This document shows positions 47,768 to 59,803 of a stretch of DNA of 64,000 nt, piece by piece. The notes under the pieces are model-generated. The model ran no database searches and had not been told where the DNA came from. It was given only the letters and a program-made list of their open reading frames with translations. Where the stretch lies: assembly GCA_033398695.1 (NCBI GenBank), contig CM065802.1:202139096-202203095 (forward strand), given 5' to 3'. Position 1 is the first letter of the stretch. The number at the start of each line of letters is the position of its first letter. The stretch comes from Orobanche coerulescens. Its lineage: Eukaryota > Streptophyta > Magnoliopsida > Lamiales > Orobanchaceae. The position numbers were made by a program, and so were the translations under genes.

Positions 47768-49078
47768 TCAGCGCTATGAAAGCAGTGAAACTCCTTCGAG
47801 GAGGTTGCACTGGTTACTGGTGTTATGCTTTGAGATCGGAAGAAGTGGAGTCGAGCTCTCATCTATTCCGATTGTAAACGAGTATCCTTATGTTTCTCCA
47901 GATGAGTTGCCAGGTTTGCCACCAGATCGTGAGGTTGAGTTCACCATTGATTTAGAGTCGGGTGCGTCCCCGATTTCGAAAATGCCATACCATATGGCAC
48001 CTGCCGATATGCTCGAGTTGAAGAAATACACGAGCATTTTGCCTTGGGGGCACCAGTTTTGTTTGTGAAAAAGAAAGATGGGTCACTGTGTTTATGAATC
48101 GACTACCGAGAGTTGAACAAATGACCATCAAAAACATGTATCCACTTCCTAGGATTGACGACTTGTTTGACCAATTAGGGAGCTACTATGTTTTCAAAGA
48201 TTGATTTGAGATTTGGATATTACCAACTCTGAGTGAAGGATTCCTATATTCTTAAGATGGCCTTCCGGACGAGATATGGCCGCTATGAGTTTGTGGTTAT
48301 GCGGTTCGGGCTAACCAACGCCCCATCCATGTTCATGCAGCTAATGAACAAGGTCTTCCTCGAATATCTCGATAAGTGTGTAGTCATCTTTATCGATGAT
48401 ATTCTGATTTACTCAAGGAGCAAGAAGGAGCATGCACGTCATCTGCATATCGTGTTGGAAATCTTGAGAACTCGGCACCTTTATGCGAAGTTCTCAAAGT
48501 GTGAGTTTTTGTTGCGGGAGCTTATATTTCTCGGTCACGTGATCTCGGCTGAGGGTGTTTGTGTGGACCCGCACAAGATAGAGGCAGTGTTGGATTGGGC
48601 GCTGCCCAAGAACGTGAAGGAAGTCCGTAGTTTTCTGGGTTTGGCGGGGTATTATCGAAGGTTTGTCGAGGGGTTCTCTAAACTCTCTCGACCGCTTACT
48701 CAGTTGTTGCAGAAGTCAGAGAAGTTTGTGTGGACAGACGAGAGGCAGAAGAGTTTTGAAGAGTTGAAGAAGCGGTTGACTACCGCTCCCGTATTAGCCT
48801 TACCGTGCGGTAATGAGGGCTTTTCAGTTTATAGCGATGCCTCAGGCCAAGGACTTAGATGTGTACTCATGCAGCACGGAAAGATGATTGCCTATGCTTC
48901 CCGTCAGTTGAAACCGTATGAGTTGAATTATCTTACACATGATCTTGAGTTGGCTACAATTGTGTTTGCGTTGAAGATTTGGCATCATTACTTTTATGGC
49001 TCATCATATCAGATTTTCACCGATCACAAGAGCCTGAAATATATATCCACACAGAAAGAACTGAATATGAGACAGTGA
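47768..49078 (+). pseudogene. pol: D reverse transcriptase and RNase H
   Basis: N-terminal RT at 47805-48068 is followed by several stops and indels (48090-48232). From 48233 a 281-codon frame holds the palm ([11 protein letters not shown] near residue 64), thumb and RNase H (YSDASGQGL near 200, FTDHKSLKY near 265), ending at a TGA at 49076-49078. Confidence 0.9.
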
Positions 49079-50727
49079 AGGTGGCTGGAACTAATCATCG
49101 ATTAGGATCTCGAAATCCTTTATCATCCGGGCAAGGCAAATGTGGTGGCAGATGCCTTGAGTCGAAAATTGGTATCGCTTCGGGCACTTGAGTCACTCAC
49201 TGATCAGCCAGGGCTCCAGCGAGAGTTGATGGGGTTGAGTATTGAGATTGTGTTACCAGGGAATGATGGGCAGTTGTGCGCCCTTGAGATTTCTTCATCG
49301 CTGGTCGACGACATTAAATAGAGACAGTTAGAAGATCTGATGTTTATCCAACTTTGTGAGAATGTGGTTAAGGGGAAAGCCCCGGTATTTGTGATTCATG
49401 AAGATGGTGTGTTAAGATTCCAAGGTCGGCTGTGTGTTCCGAGCGACTTGGAATTAAGGCAGGTCATTATGCAGGAGGCTCATGCGTCACCTTACTCAGT
49501 CCATCCAGGCTCGAGTAAAATGAATAAGGATTTGAGAAAGAATTTTTGGTGGAATGACATGAGGAATGAGGTGGTGCGGCTTGTGTCTAAGTGTTTGACT
49601 TGTCATCACGTCAAAATCGAACATCAACGGCCAGCCGGGTTGTTGAAACCACTTCCCGTCCCAGAATGTAAGTGGGCGGACGTCTCTATAGATTTTGTCA
49701 CGAATTTTCCGAGGATGAAGACGGGAATAAACATGGTTTGGGTGACCGTGGATTGACTAACTAAGTCGGCATATTTTCTGGGCATCAAGGACACTTGGGT
49801 ATCGGAGAAATTGGCTCGTATATTTATTGCGCAAATCGTGAGGCTTCATGGCGTGACAAAAACTATTACTTTGGACAGGGATGGTCAGTTTGTATCGCAT
49901 TTCTAGCAGGCGGTACATAAGGCTTTAGGGACACATTTACGTTTGAGCACATCTTTACATCCTCAGACCGATAGACTGTCCGAGCGCACCATTCTCACGT
50001 TCGAGGATATGTTGCGCGTGTGTGCGCTAGACTGGAGTAGTGATTGGGAGGAACATCTGGCCCTGATCGAGTTCACTTATAATATAACTGGCATGCTTAG
50101 ATTAAGATGGCACCATATGAGGCCCTTTATATCCGACAATGTCGATCATCGATATGTTGGAATGAGCCGTCCGATTTAGTTGGCACCGAGCCGGATCTTG
50201 TGTTGGAGACTAGGAGGAAAGTCGAGTTGATTCGAGAGAGAATATTGGCGGCTCAGAGTCGACAAAAGTCCTATGCGGATGTTAGGCGTCGACCCTTGGA
50301 GTTTGAAGTATGGGATCACATCTTGTTAAGACTGTTTTCGTCGAAGGGAGTTTTCCATTTTGGGAAAAGGGGAAGCTTAGTCCAAGGTATATTGGACCCT
50401 TCGATATATTGGAGAGGGTTGGCGAGTTGTCTTACCATTTGGCATTACCCCCGATGTTGAGACATGTGCATAGTGTATTTCATGTTTCTCAGTTGAGAAA
50501 GTATGTTCTAGACCCGACTCACGTTATCGATTTTGGGGATGTGGAAATCGAGAAGGATGTTACGTTTGAGGAGAGTCCAGTGAGGATTTTAGAACATCGG
50601 GATAAACAGTTAAGGCACAAAACCATTCCTTTGGTTAAGGTGCAATGGTCGAGACATGGAGTAGAGGAAGTGACATTGGAATTGGAGGAGGATATGCGTG
50701 CGAGATAACCTGAGCTTTTTGATCATT
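49079..50727 (+). pseudogene. D integrase and chromodomain-like tail
   Basis: Follows RNase H with stops at 49104, 49319, 49754 and 49903. Integrase zinc region ([19 protein letters not shown]) at 49490-49630, core at 49675-50100, C-terminal module (LSPRYIGPFDILERVG) near 50370, then a chromodomain-like segment (LRHKTIPLVKVQW) at 50600-50650. The tail identifies a Tekay/Del-type chromovirus; such domains direct integration to heterochromatin in known relatives. Confidence 0.87.
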
Positions 50728-50764
50728 AAGTTTCGGGACGAAACTTATTTTTATAGGGGGAGAA
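50728..50764 (+). other. D polypurine tract and hairpin
   Basis: AAGTTTCG-GGA-CGAAACTT (50728-50746) is a perfect inverted repeat, followed by the purine run AGGGGGAGAA (50755-50764) and the LTR. Confidence 0.9.
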
Positions 50765-52027
50765 TATAATATCCTTACTTTCTATTTTTAGCCGCTTCTA
50801 TTTTTAGGTGCATGTCTATTTTAACGACTCTCTTGTAACCGTTTCGACGTTTTGAATCTATTTTGTTCTTGGTATTTTTTCATTTGGACGAGTTTCGAAG
50901 GTGATTTTACGTAATATGCTTTATGCTATGATCTTGTCATATGTACGTTCGATTCTCGTAAAACTCGTTCGATTTCATTTTTTCTTTGTTCCCATGAGTC
51001 CGCATGATTGAATTATTCGTGTTGTGAGTTTCGGTTTTATAATTCGACGTCGTATCTTGATTTTTGGACATTTTGGGCTATTTTATAATTTCCTAAAGTT
51101 TGGGAAACTTATTTCCATTTCTGTATCCTGAGCCGTCAAGTGGTCGGAATCGTGCCTTCTTTTAGCGCTTAGATCCGTCGTTGCGAATACTTCGTAAATG
51201 TGCCTTTGAATTCCAACTTTTAGTTGTTTTGGTTTTGCGCCTTCCTCAGCAGTGGGCTGCACTCAACAGTACTGAACTGCTGCATGAATACTATTCATGA
51301 TTCCTTGCGCACGCTAGATGTAATTCAGTAGCGCTCGCTAGCATCTCAGTATCGCGCGCCAAAGTCCGGGTATTGCTGGGGACAATAGGTTTTGGACTTG
51401 GAGTTCTGGATTTTTACGAGCAGGTAGCAAGCGCTAAGCTTTCGTAGCGCATGCTAATGATAGCAAGTAGCGCTCGCTAAGCTGTAATAGCGCACGCTAA
51501 TGACACCGGGCAGAAGCTACTGGACCACCGGCGATCCCGTTAGCGTGCATTATTTTCAAGAATTAGCGCGTGCTGATTATACTTAGTATAAATAGGACTC
51601 AGGAGTACACTTTTCGTCATTTTTCATCTCTTCTCATCCATTGGGCGATTTCCGACAGTTTTGGGCGATTTCTGAAGATTAATTCATGGAGTTCCTTAGT
51701 TTATCGATTGTGGTACTATGAATGAAATTACTATCATCCTAATCATCCTGTTTCGCCCGAATTCAAGGTATTTTGGCTTAGAACCGTAATTTTGTCATTT
51801 TTGGAGGGGTTGTTTGGGATTTGTCTATTAAAACTCGAACTGTTCATTTATGTGAAGTATTTCTTATCGATTATTGTTACTAAGTGAATCCCAATCCGTT
51901 TCCATCGGTGTTTGATCCTTGAGTTGCTGACTCGGGGAGGTTTGTGAAAACCTTCGCCCGTGTTGACCGTACGTGTATTGTTATAGTTGGTAGTCGCGGT
52001 TGTGGGAATATTCCGTTTGGTTAATGG
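50765..52027 (+). repeat. D 3' LTR (left part; interrupted by E)
   Basis: Begins TATAATATCC (the TG has become TA). Aligns with the 5' LTR including the GCGC palindromes and TATA box. Cut at 52028 by E; the rest is beyond the window. Confidence 0.9.
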
Positions 52028-52384
52028 TGTAACACCCCCAATCCGCTCAGGGATATTACACGCCGTAGAACCTTCCCTCAAGGTTCTACCAGGCTGGTAA
52101 CAAAACCGAACAACTCAACAATGCCTTTAAGGCTAAAATGACTCAGTAGACCGATTTGGTCTTTCAATAAATACATACAACTCAATTACAATACATGACC
52201 AAGCAGGGGTCGAATACAACACTCCCGTACCACGGGGAAAGAATACTGCAGTGGAAGTAAAATACAACTAAACCAATAAGACATCAAACGGGTCCTCGTG
52301 TGATTAGTATCGTTCTTCTTTCATCATCCTTCGTGCCGACCATGTGTTATGCTCCCAAACCTGAATGCAAAAACAGACATCCAC

Positions 52385-52402
52385 CCCCCGAATACTCGGG
52401 GG
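52385..52402. other. CCCCCGA hairpin in E LTR
   Basis: CCCCCGA-ATAC-TCGGGGG, a perfect 7-bp stem. Also at 58016-58033 and, with a changed loop (TTAC), at 22199-22216. Confidence 0.85.
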
Positions 52403-52882
52403 TTAGCAAAACTCCACTGTTTTGCTAGTGCAAGAACAAAGTGCAAATACGAGCCATACAATTCACATTCCACGAATAACAATAACCAGGAATCCTCAAA
52501 AAATCCAAACGTAACGAAAAGCACTTCCCGAGGCAAGAGTTTGGTAAAATATTCTAAAACCGAAAGGTCACAAATCAAGGGAAAACAATTTATAAAACCG
52601 TTTAAATACCATCGAGAGTTTTGATAGAAAACAACTTAGGATTTTCAAATCCTTATGTTTCCAAAAATCAACAGGGTCACAGCCCAAAGGTTTTTTTTTC
52701 ACAAATAGAAAACCGACAATAATTCACAGGGCCAGAGCCCAACATCACGTGTCCTCGACGGACATAAAATCAACAAAATATAATCGCACACGCGCATCGC
52801 CTAGGACCGGGACGAAGCCACAAATCCCACTCGAGGCCTCGAAGGACCCTCCCGAGTAGGCTAGCAAAACAAATCACACACA

Positions 52883-53029
52883 TCTCACGGTTGGATCAAT
52901 CGCTTGTTGCATCTTGGCCACATGATCGCATGCCATGTGCCACCGTAGATTATCTCAGGCTCTCACGGTTGGATCAATCACTTGTTGCATCCTGACCACA
53001 TGATCATGTGCCATGTGTCACCGTAGACC
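52883..53029. repeat. 78-bp direct repeat in E LTR
   Basis: Two copies start TCTCACGGTTGGATCAATC at 52883 and 52961 and end CACCGTAGA. The same pair is present in the 5' LTR at about 58433-58580. Confidence 0.9.
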
Positions 53030-54029
53030 TTCAACCATATCCACACATTCACACAAATAACATATCACATCAAGGATATTCAAACAATTCGCCAAGAGGC
53101 ATCAAACACTTAGCAAAACACCACGTCCAACCACAACGCACGGAAATGAAATAATATACGCCCACACGCAATAACAAGTGCAACATCAACTCCAAACATA
53201 TCCATAGAGTTCACATAGTCATTCTCAAACCACACCATTCACAAAACACACGCGTTTTGAAAGCAAGCCTTTAACAAGGCTAAACCGAATCTTTTGAAAA
53301 TTATTTTCAAATGACCAAACAAACACATTTAAACGATCACCAATTATTATATCCACGAAACAAGAAAAGTATGGGCAAGGTACTTTCCTCGAAATACTGA
53401 TCGCAACGAGACGACGGATGGGACGCGGTCGAATAGCCCCGAACCCCCGAACAATATTAAGAACGTGATAGCACCACGAGTACTACGAGAATAACACCAC
53501 ACGAATCATCAATCACCAGACGGGATTCAACATCGGAATCCTCGAACACCTATAAACCTTCGGAAGGAACAATAACACATGGTTACGACGTGAATCAAGG
53601 CCAAAACAATGGAAATCCCAACAAACTATCAAAGGGAAACTCATTGGGACATTTAATCGAACACTCAATGTTCGATAACTCCCAAGAACACTCGAATCAC
53701 TAATCGAGTTGAACAAACTCGAAATATGGATATACAACCCATAGAACACGATTAATAACATCATACTACACCAACCGATGTATCAAAATCGGATTAGAAA
53801 CGAAATCAAGAACAATTTCTCCGAAAAGTCAACTTGAAGGAAAATCAAGAAATATACCTTGATTCGACGAAACACACGGATTCGATGTTGATATAATCAA
53901 CAAGAATCTTCCAAAACGCCTTGGAATGAGTAGAATCGGCCAAGAACACCTCCTACCAGTCACTCCCGTCCGCAGCCGCACAGAAATGAGGAAAAATGAA
54001 AAAAAAACGAAGTCTGGCCGAGCCAGGCC

Positions 54030-54310
54030 TATATATGGTCGGCAGGGTTACGGCCGTAACCGGCAGTGCCTTACGGCCGTAACTCGGCCCTTACGGCCGT
54101 ACTCGGAAGGCCTTACGGCCGGAACCGGCATTCGTCAAAAAAATCAGTCCAGCAACTGTCGGACACTTACGACCGTAACTGGCACACATTACGGCCGTAA
54201 CCGGCCTTCGTCCGGAAGATGCCCAGCGCCCGTACTGCCGTACCCAATCACGCTTACGGCCGTAACTCGCACACATTACGGCCGTAACTGGCACCTTACG
54301 GCCGTAACTC
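54030..54310 (-). promoter_or_regulatory. E 3' LTR promoter with TTACGGCCGTAA array
   Basis: TATATAT box at 54030-54036. From 54047 to 54309 there are about nine copies, intact or slightly decayed, of GTTACGGCCGTAAC (first exact copy 54047-54060). In minus orientation the array is immediately upstream of the TATA box. Confidence 0.6.
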
Positions 54311-54845
54311 GGCCAGGCCAGGCCCTACTCCGGCCGTGACTCGGCCGTGGCCACTCCGACGGCCCGGACGACCCCGAAACCCGAACCTGAGTAAAAATCG
54401 AAGATACGGTTACGAAGTACTCGCAAAGACGAATCCAAGCGCTAAGAGAACACACGATTCCGACCACCCGACGTGTCGGAATTCGACAACGGAAGTAATT
54501 ACCCCAAACTTTGGGAAATTACAAAAATGGCCCAAAATGTCCGAAATACACGATACATGATCGAAACACCGAACCAAAGCTCGCAACATGAATAATAACA
54601 TTAAATGAACTTACTAGAAACTTGAAGCAACAGTTTCGGACGAGATTCGCAAGAATCGAACTCAAGTGCGGAAAAGTCGCTAAAAAGCACGGAACTCAAC
54701 AAAACGACACCGAAACAAACTCGGACGTCGAAAAGTGCAGAATTAAATATTCTCAGAATGACGAAACGGTCACAAGAGAGTCGACAAAACGGACTTCCGC
54801 CGAAAAAAATAAAATTACCGGAAATCGAATTTTACGGGTATTACA

Positions 54846-57656
54846 TTCTACCCTCCTTAAAAGAAGTTTCGTTCCGAAACTTAAAACAGGTAGGGGGAAG
54901 CAATATACCCGCCAGGAAAACTCGACGATATACACAAAACTGAAAACTCGCGCCCAACGGCAAAACTCTGCAAGAAACGCAAAGAGACATACGGCGTGAA
55001 AACACACTCCACGACGACCAACACAACGCCACCGTAGAGACATAATAAAATCAATAAGTGACAAACATCATCAAATAGATAGTACAATCAGGTCGATTAT
55101 CCGAACAATCACAAAACACAACTAATGAAAATCAATACGATTGACCAACCCAACGGTTCATCAATCCAAACGCGAGTCAAACGCTGAACAAATACGGAAT
55201 TCACCGCCCAAGGGCTGGAAGATCGAAAACGAGACTAATTTCCCGAACTTAAGGGAATTAGGAAGGAGTCTGAACGCTCAACAATCACGAAACGAGATCA
55301 ACAAAAACCGAACAATCAAACGATCGAACCACAAAGTTCGAGACAACAAAAATCGAACGATCATGTTCGAATCACGAAGAATAATAAAATTCAAACAACA
55401 ACTCCAAGGTTCACATTTCGACTCGAGACAATATATGATCCGGTGAAAACAACAACATATGCATTCACATAAGATCCACATGAAAGGGAAAAGAAATTGA
55501 AAAGTCACAACGACAAACGAGTTATTCCGAAACAATACCACGCTCGTTCGATCAACAAAAGCAAGGGGCAAGACAAGCTCAGAAATGTCAACGAACATAA
55601 ACGAGTCGACAGAGTCGAAAATATAGAAGTTCCAAATCCGATCCACTTCGAATAAAAGAATTAGTAGAATCAAAAGATGTTGCTTCCGAACAAGGTTCAC
55701 AAGAATCGAACCGAACTCGGAAAAGTTACAGCGATAACCAGATCGACCCAAAACAAGATCACAGCTCGTTCGAACGATGAAACCGAAATACAGAACAAGT
55801 TCATAAAGTATCAACGAACATGAGCGAATCGATAGACTGGAGAAAGAGAAAATATAGAAGCCAAAAATAATACGGGTATTATATTCGACCTCTTCTAAAA
55901 GAAATGTCTTCCCCGAAACTCACAACAACGAAATCAAGAAGACGACACAACAGGCAATCGACAGAAACATCCTTCAAAGGCCTCTCAAAGCCGATTCTGA
56001 TATCTGTGCTGAAGCGTGAACTCCGAAAGTCTCGGTAGCCAATTCGCAAAACTGAATTCGGTGTCCCTCGAGTCCACACTCGAAATGTGTTACTGACGAG
56101 AAGGACAAATTGCACGTACATTCCCCCGGCACATCACGGTTGAAATGCCTCGGCTCGGCATACCGAAAATACAAATGCTAGATACAATGGAACATAACAC
56201 CGCAAAACAACATACCGGAGATGCCAACTCAGCACAACAAGGAATCATAACACATATCATATACAACGATTAGCATCATAAAGTAATACACACACAAACA
56301 CTACAACAACGACGGTATCGTTTGGCGACCTCAATGGCCCTAACTATAACCAGCACGTAATACAAACATCATGAAACAATCACATATGTACACCAACGTA
56401 CAAACCCAAGCTTCAACATCTCACACTCGTGTGGCACACGCAATCCACCACGAGACGACAACCATTAAATACCAGTTCACACCTCTCACAGAGGGCTAGT
56501 ACAACAAACACGTGGCAACGCCTCAACGTTCATGCCACCAACTCGATCATATTCGGGAGTTAACATCATAGCGACAAAGCCAACATCATACATACATACC
56601 CAGCCCTCAAACGGGAATGGATAGGTTTTAAAAACGAAAACCTCCTTTGGAAAATAATTTAGAAAAACACTGGTCGATCTTGAGTATCACCTTTCAAAAA
56701 AAGTAAAAACGTGAAACATCGTTATCGAGACTTTGGAAAACCATTTCGCATTTGATAAAAATGAGGACACTTTCTTTTAGTGAAAAGCTTTCAGAATATT
56801 CGACCCTCGGGTCTAAGTAAAAGTGTTTATAAAACATTGAAAATATCTCAAAACATTTTGGTCCTCGAGGTAGAAGAATTTGGAAACATATTGTGGCACC
56901 TTGGAAGTACCGCGAGAAAACAATTCATTTTAAACGTACGTCTCGAAATTTATTTCTAAGATACTCAAGTTTTCGAAAATAATTCAATGCCAAAAAGGAC
57001 GATGCCAAAAAGGCTAGAATGCCCAAAAATTTCAGGTAATCACACGGAACATTATAGCGCTGTGGGTCCCGCGCCGAAACCCACCAGGCTAAAAACCATT
57101 TACAAAAATGCCAAAAAGGCCGATGACGGTAATATTTCAAAAACTCACAGAAGCCATTTACAAAATGCTAAATACCGTCATAAGAATTTCGCCAAAACGA
57201 TCAAGGCCATAATGCCAAAAACTCGATTAAGGGAATCGGTTTTCGAAATAAAACTCCGTCGGTAAAATACCGAAAGTCATTACAAAAGAACTCACGTAGC
57301 GGATAAAAGAAATAAAGTCAAACATGCACAATCCAGCAACACTACTCCTCATATGAACGAAATATGAGGGTCAAATAACCACATATCAAGAAATCAAAAT
57401 CCATAAGAGGATTCCATCACTCAACAAATAATCATAAAAATAGCTCGTGTCACACGAGGCACAACACAAAGAAGGGAGACTTACATCCACATGTCGCACG
57501 AAGATGATGATCGCCCACGATACTGATCACGACCAACAAACTCAGACGACGCGTCGCGACACGACTCAGTCAGACAAAATCCGACGAGACAAAACTCAAC
57601 AGACACCACTGACCCGACAGCCTAGGTTTCCACAACCTAATCTCCGATACCATTTA
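54846..57656 (-). other. E interior, non-coding
   Basis: 2811 bp. The hairpin AAGTTTCG-TTC-CGAAACTT (54864-54882) and purine tract lie next to the 3' LTR. A second LTR-end/purine-tract-like junction occurs at about 55866-55915 (GGGTATTATA, then a pyrimidine run and CCCGAAACTC). The rest is AT-rich without domains. The leader at 57480-57640 aligns with E'. Confidence 0.7.
57641..57652 (-). other. E primer-binding site
   Basis: The minus strand reads TGGTATCGGAGA four bases from the LTR edge at 57657. Confidence 0.85.
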
Positions 57657-59803
57657 TGTAACACCCCCAATCCGCTCAGGGATATTACACGCCGTAGAAC
57701 CTTTCCTCAAGGTTCTACCAGGCTGGTAACAAAACCGAACAACTCAACAACGCCTTTAAGGCTAAAATGACTCAGTAGACCGATTTGGTCTTTCTATAAA
57801 TACATACAACTCAATTACAATACATGCCCATGCAGGGGTCGAATACAACACACTCCCGTACCACGGGGAAAGAATACTGCAGCGGAAGTAAAATACAACT
57901 AAACCAATAAGACATCAAACGGGTCCTCGTGTGATTAGTATCGTTCATCTTTCATCATCCTTCGTGCCGACCATGTGTTATGCTCCCAAACCTGAATGCA
58001 AAAACAGACATCCACCCCCCGAATACTCGGGGGTTAGCAAAACTCCACTGTTTTGCTAGTGCAAGCACAAAGTGCAAATACGAGCCATACAATTCACATT
58101 CCACGAATAACAATAACTAGGAATCCTCAAAAAATCCAAACGTAACGAAAAGCACTTCCCGAGGCAAGAGTTTGGTAAAATATTCTAAAACCGAAAGGTC
58201 ACAAATCAAGGGAAAACAATTTATAAAACCGTTTAAATGCCATCGAGAGTTTTGATAGAAAACAACTTAGGATTCATAGGGCCAGAGCCCAACATCACGT
58301 GTCCTCGACGGACATAAAATCAATAAAACATAATCACACACGCGCATCGCCTAGGACCGGGACGAAGCCACAAATCCCACTCGAGGCCTCGAAGGACCCT
58401 CCCGAGCTGGCTAGCAAAACAAATCACACACATCTCACGGTTAGATCAATCGCTTGTTGCATCCTGGCCACATGATCGCATGCCATGTGCCACCGTAGAA
58501 TATCTCAGGCTCTCATGGTTGGATCAATCACTTGTTGCATCCTGACCACATAATCACGTGCCATGTGTCACCGTAGACCTTCAACCATATCCACACATTC
58601 ACACAAATAACATATCACATCAAGGATATTCAAAAATTCGCCAAGAGGCATCAAACACTTAGCAAAACACCACGTCCAACCACAACGCACGGAAATGAAA
58701 TAATATACGCCCACACGCAATACCAAGTGCAACATCAACACCAAACATATCCATAGAGTTCACATAGTCATTCTCAAACCACACCATTCACAAAACACAC
58801 GCGTTTTGAAAGCAAGCCTTTAACAAGGCTAAACCGAATCTTTTGAAAATAATTTTCAAATGACCAAACAAACACATTTAGACGATCACCAATTATTATA
58901 TCCACGAAACAAGAAAAGTATGGGCAAGTTACTTGCCTCGAAATCACGATCGCAATGAGACGACGGATGGGACGCGGTCGAATAGCCCCGAACCCCCGAA
59001 CAATATCAAGAACGCGATAGCACCACGAGTACTACGAGAATAACACCACACGAATCATCAATCACCAAACGGGATTCAACATCGGAATCCTCGAACACCT
59101 ATAAACCTCCGGAAGGAACAATAACACATGGTTACGACGAGAATCAAGGCCAAAACAACGGAAATCCCAACAAACTATCGAAGGGAAACTCATTGGGACA
59201 TTTAATCGAACACTCAATGTTCGATAACTCCCAAGAACACTCGAATCACTAATCAAGTTGAACAACTCGAAATATGGATATACAACCCATAGAACACGAT
59301 TAATAACATCATACTACACCAACCGATGTATCAAAATCGGATTAGAAACGAAATCAAGAACAATTTCTCCGAAAAGTCAACTTGAAGGAAAATCAAGAAA
59401 TATACCTTGATTCGACGAAACACACGGATTAGATGTTGATATAATCAACAAGAATCTTCCAAAACGCCTTGGAATGAGTAGAATCGGCCAAGAACACCTC
59501 CTACCGGTCACTCCCGTCCGCAGCCGCACAGAAACGAGGAAAAATGAAAAAAAACGAAGTCTGGCCGAGCCAGGCCTATATATGGCCGGCAGGGTTACGG
59601 CCGTAACCGGCAGTGCCTTACGGCCGTAACTCGGCCCTTACGGCCGTACTCGGCAGGCCTTACGGCCGTAACCGGCATTCGTCAAAAAAATCAGTCCAGC
59701 AACTGTCGGACACTTACGGCCGTAACTGGCACACATTACGGCCGTAACCAGCCTTCGTCCGGAAGATGCCCAGCACCCGTACGGCCGTACCCGATCACGC
59801 TTA
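57657..59803 (-). repeat. E 5' LTR (interrupted by G)
   Basis: Aligns closely with 52028-54255 of the 3' LTR. The TATATAT box (59578-59584) and at least seven TTACGGCCGTAA copies (59595-59790) are retained. Cut at 59804 by G. Confidence 0.92.

Larger units (their letters stand above)
31803..52027 (+). mobile_element. Element D: Ty3/gypsy Tekay-like element, interrupted by S
   Basis: 5' LTR 31803-31903 plus 43839-45899, primer site 45905, gag-pol 46122-50727, purine tract 50755-50764, 3' LTR from 50765 until E cuts it at 52028. Plus orientation. Sits inside the H LTR. Its far end and second target duplication lie beyond the window. Stops throughout gag-pol make it inactive. Confidence 0.92.
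52028..54845 (-). repeat. E 3' LTR
   Basis: 2818 bp, TGTAACACCCCC to CGGGTATTACA. Contains hairpin 52385-52402, a 78-bp two-copy repeat (52883-53029) and the palindrome array. About 84 bp near 52640-52725 is absent from the 5' LTR. Confidence 0.92.
52028..59803 (-). mobile_element. Element E: long non-autonomous gypsy-type element
   Basis: Minus orientation: 3' LTR 52028-54845, interior 54846-57656, 5' LTR 57657-59803 (interrupted by G). Primer site, purine tract and hairpin show it was reverse-transcribed, yet the interior has no gag or pol. It resembles a LARD-like non-autonomous element, or a strongly deleted one. Inserted in D's 3' LTR; left flank AATGG, right flank outside the window. 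Confidence 0.85.

Noticed and set aside
54047..54310. CRISPR-like array of short repeats
   Set aside because: Repeats are palindromic with irregular spacers inside a plant LTR; no cas genes and clearly eukaryotic context.
53926..54467. ORFs through the TTACGGCCGTAA array
   Set aside because: Produced by the repeat itself (GRN-RP-like repetition); no protein family and located in an LTR promoter region.
55278..55814. 178-codon minus-strand ORF in the interior of E
   Set aside because: Phe/Leu/Val/Arg-biased chance frame from a CGAA-rich repeat; no gag, pol or other domain.
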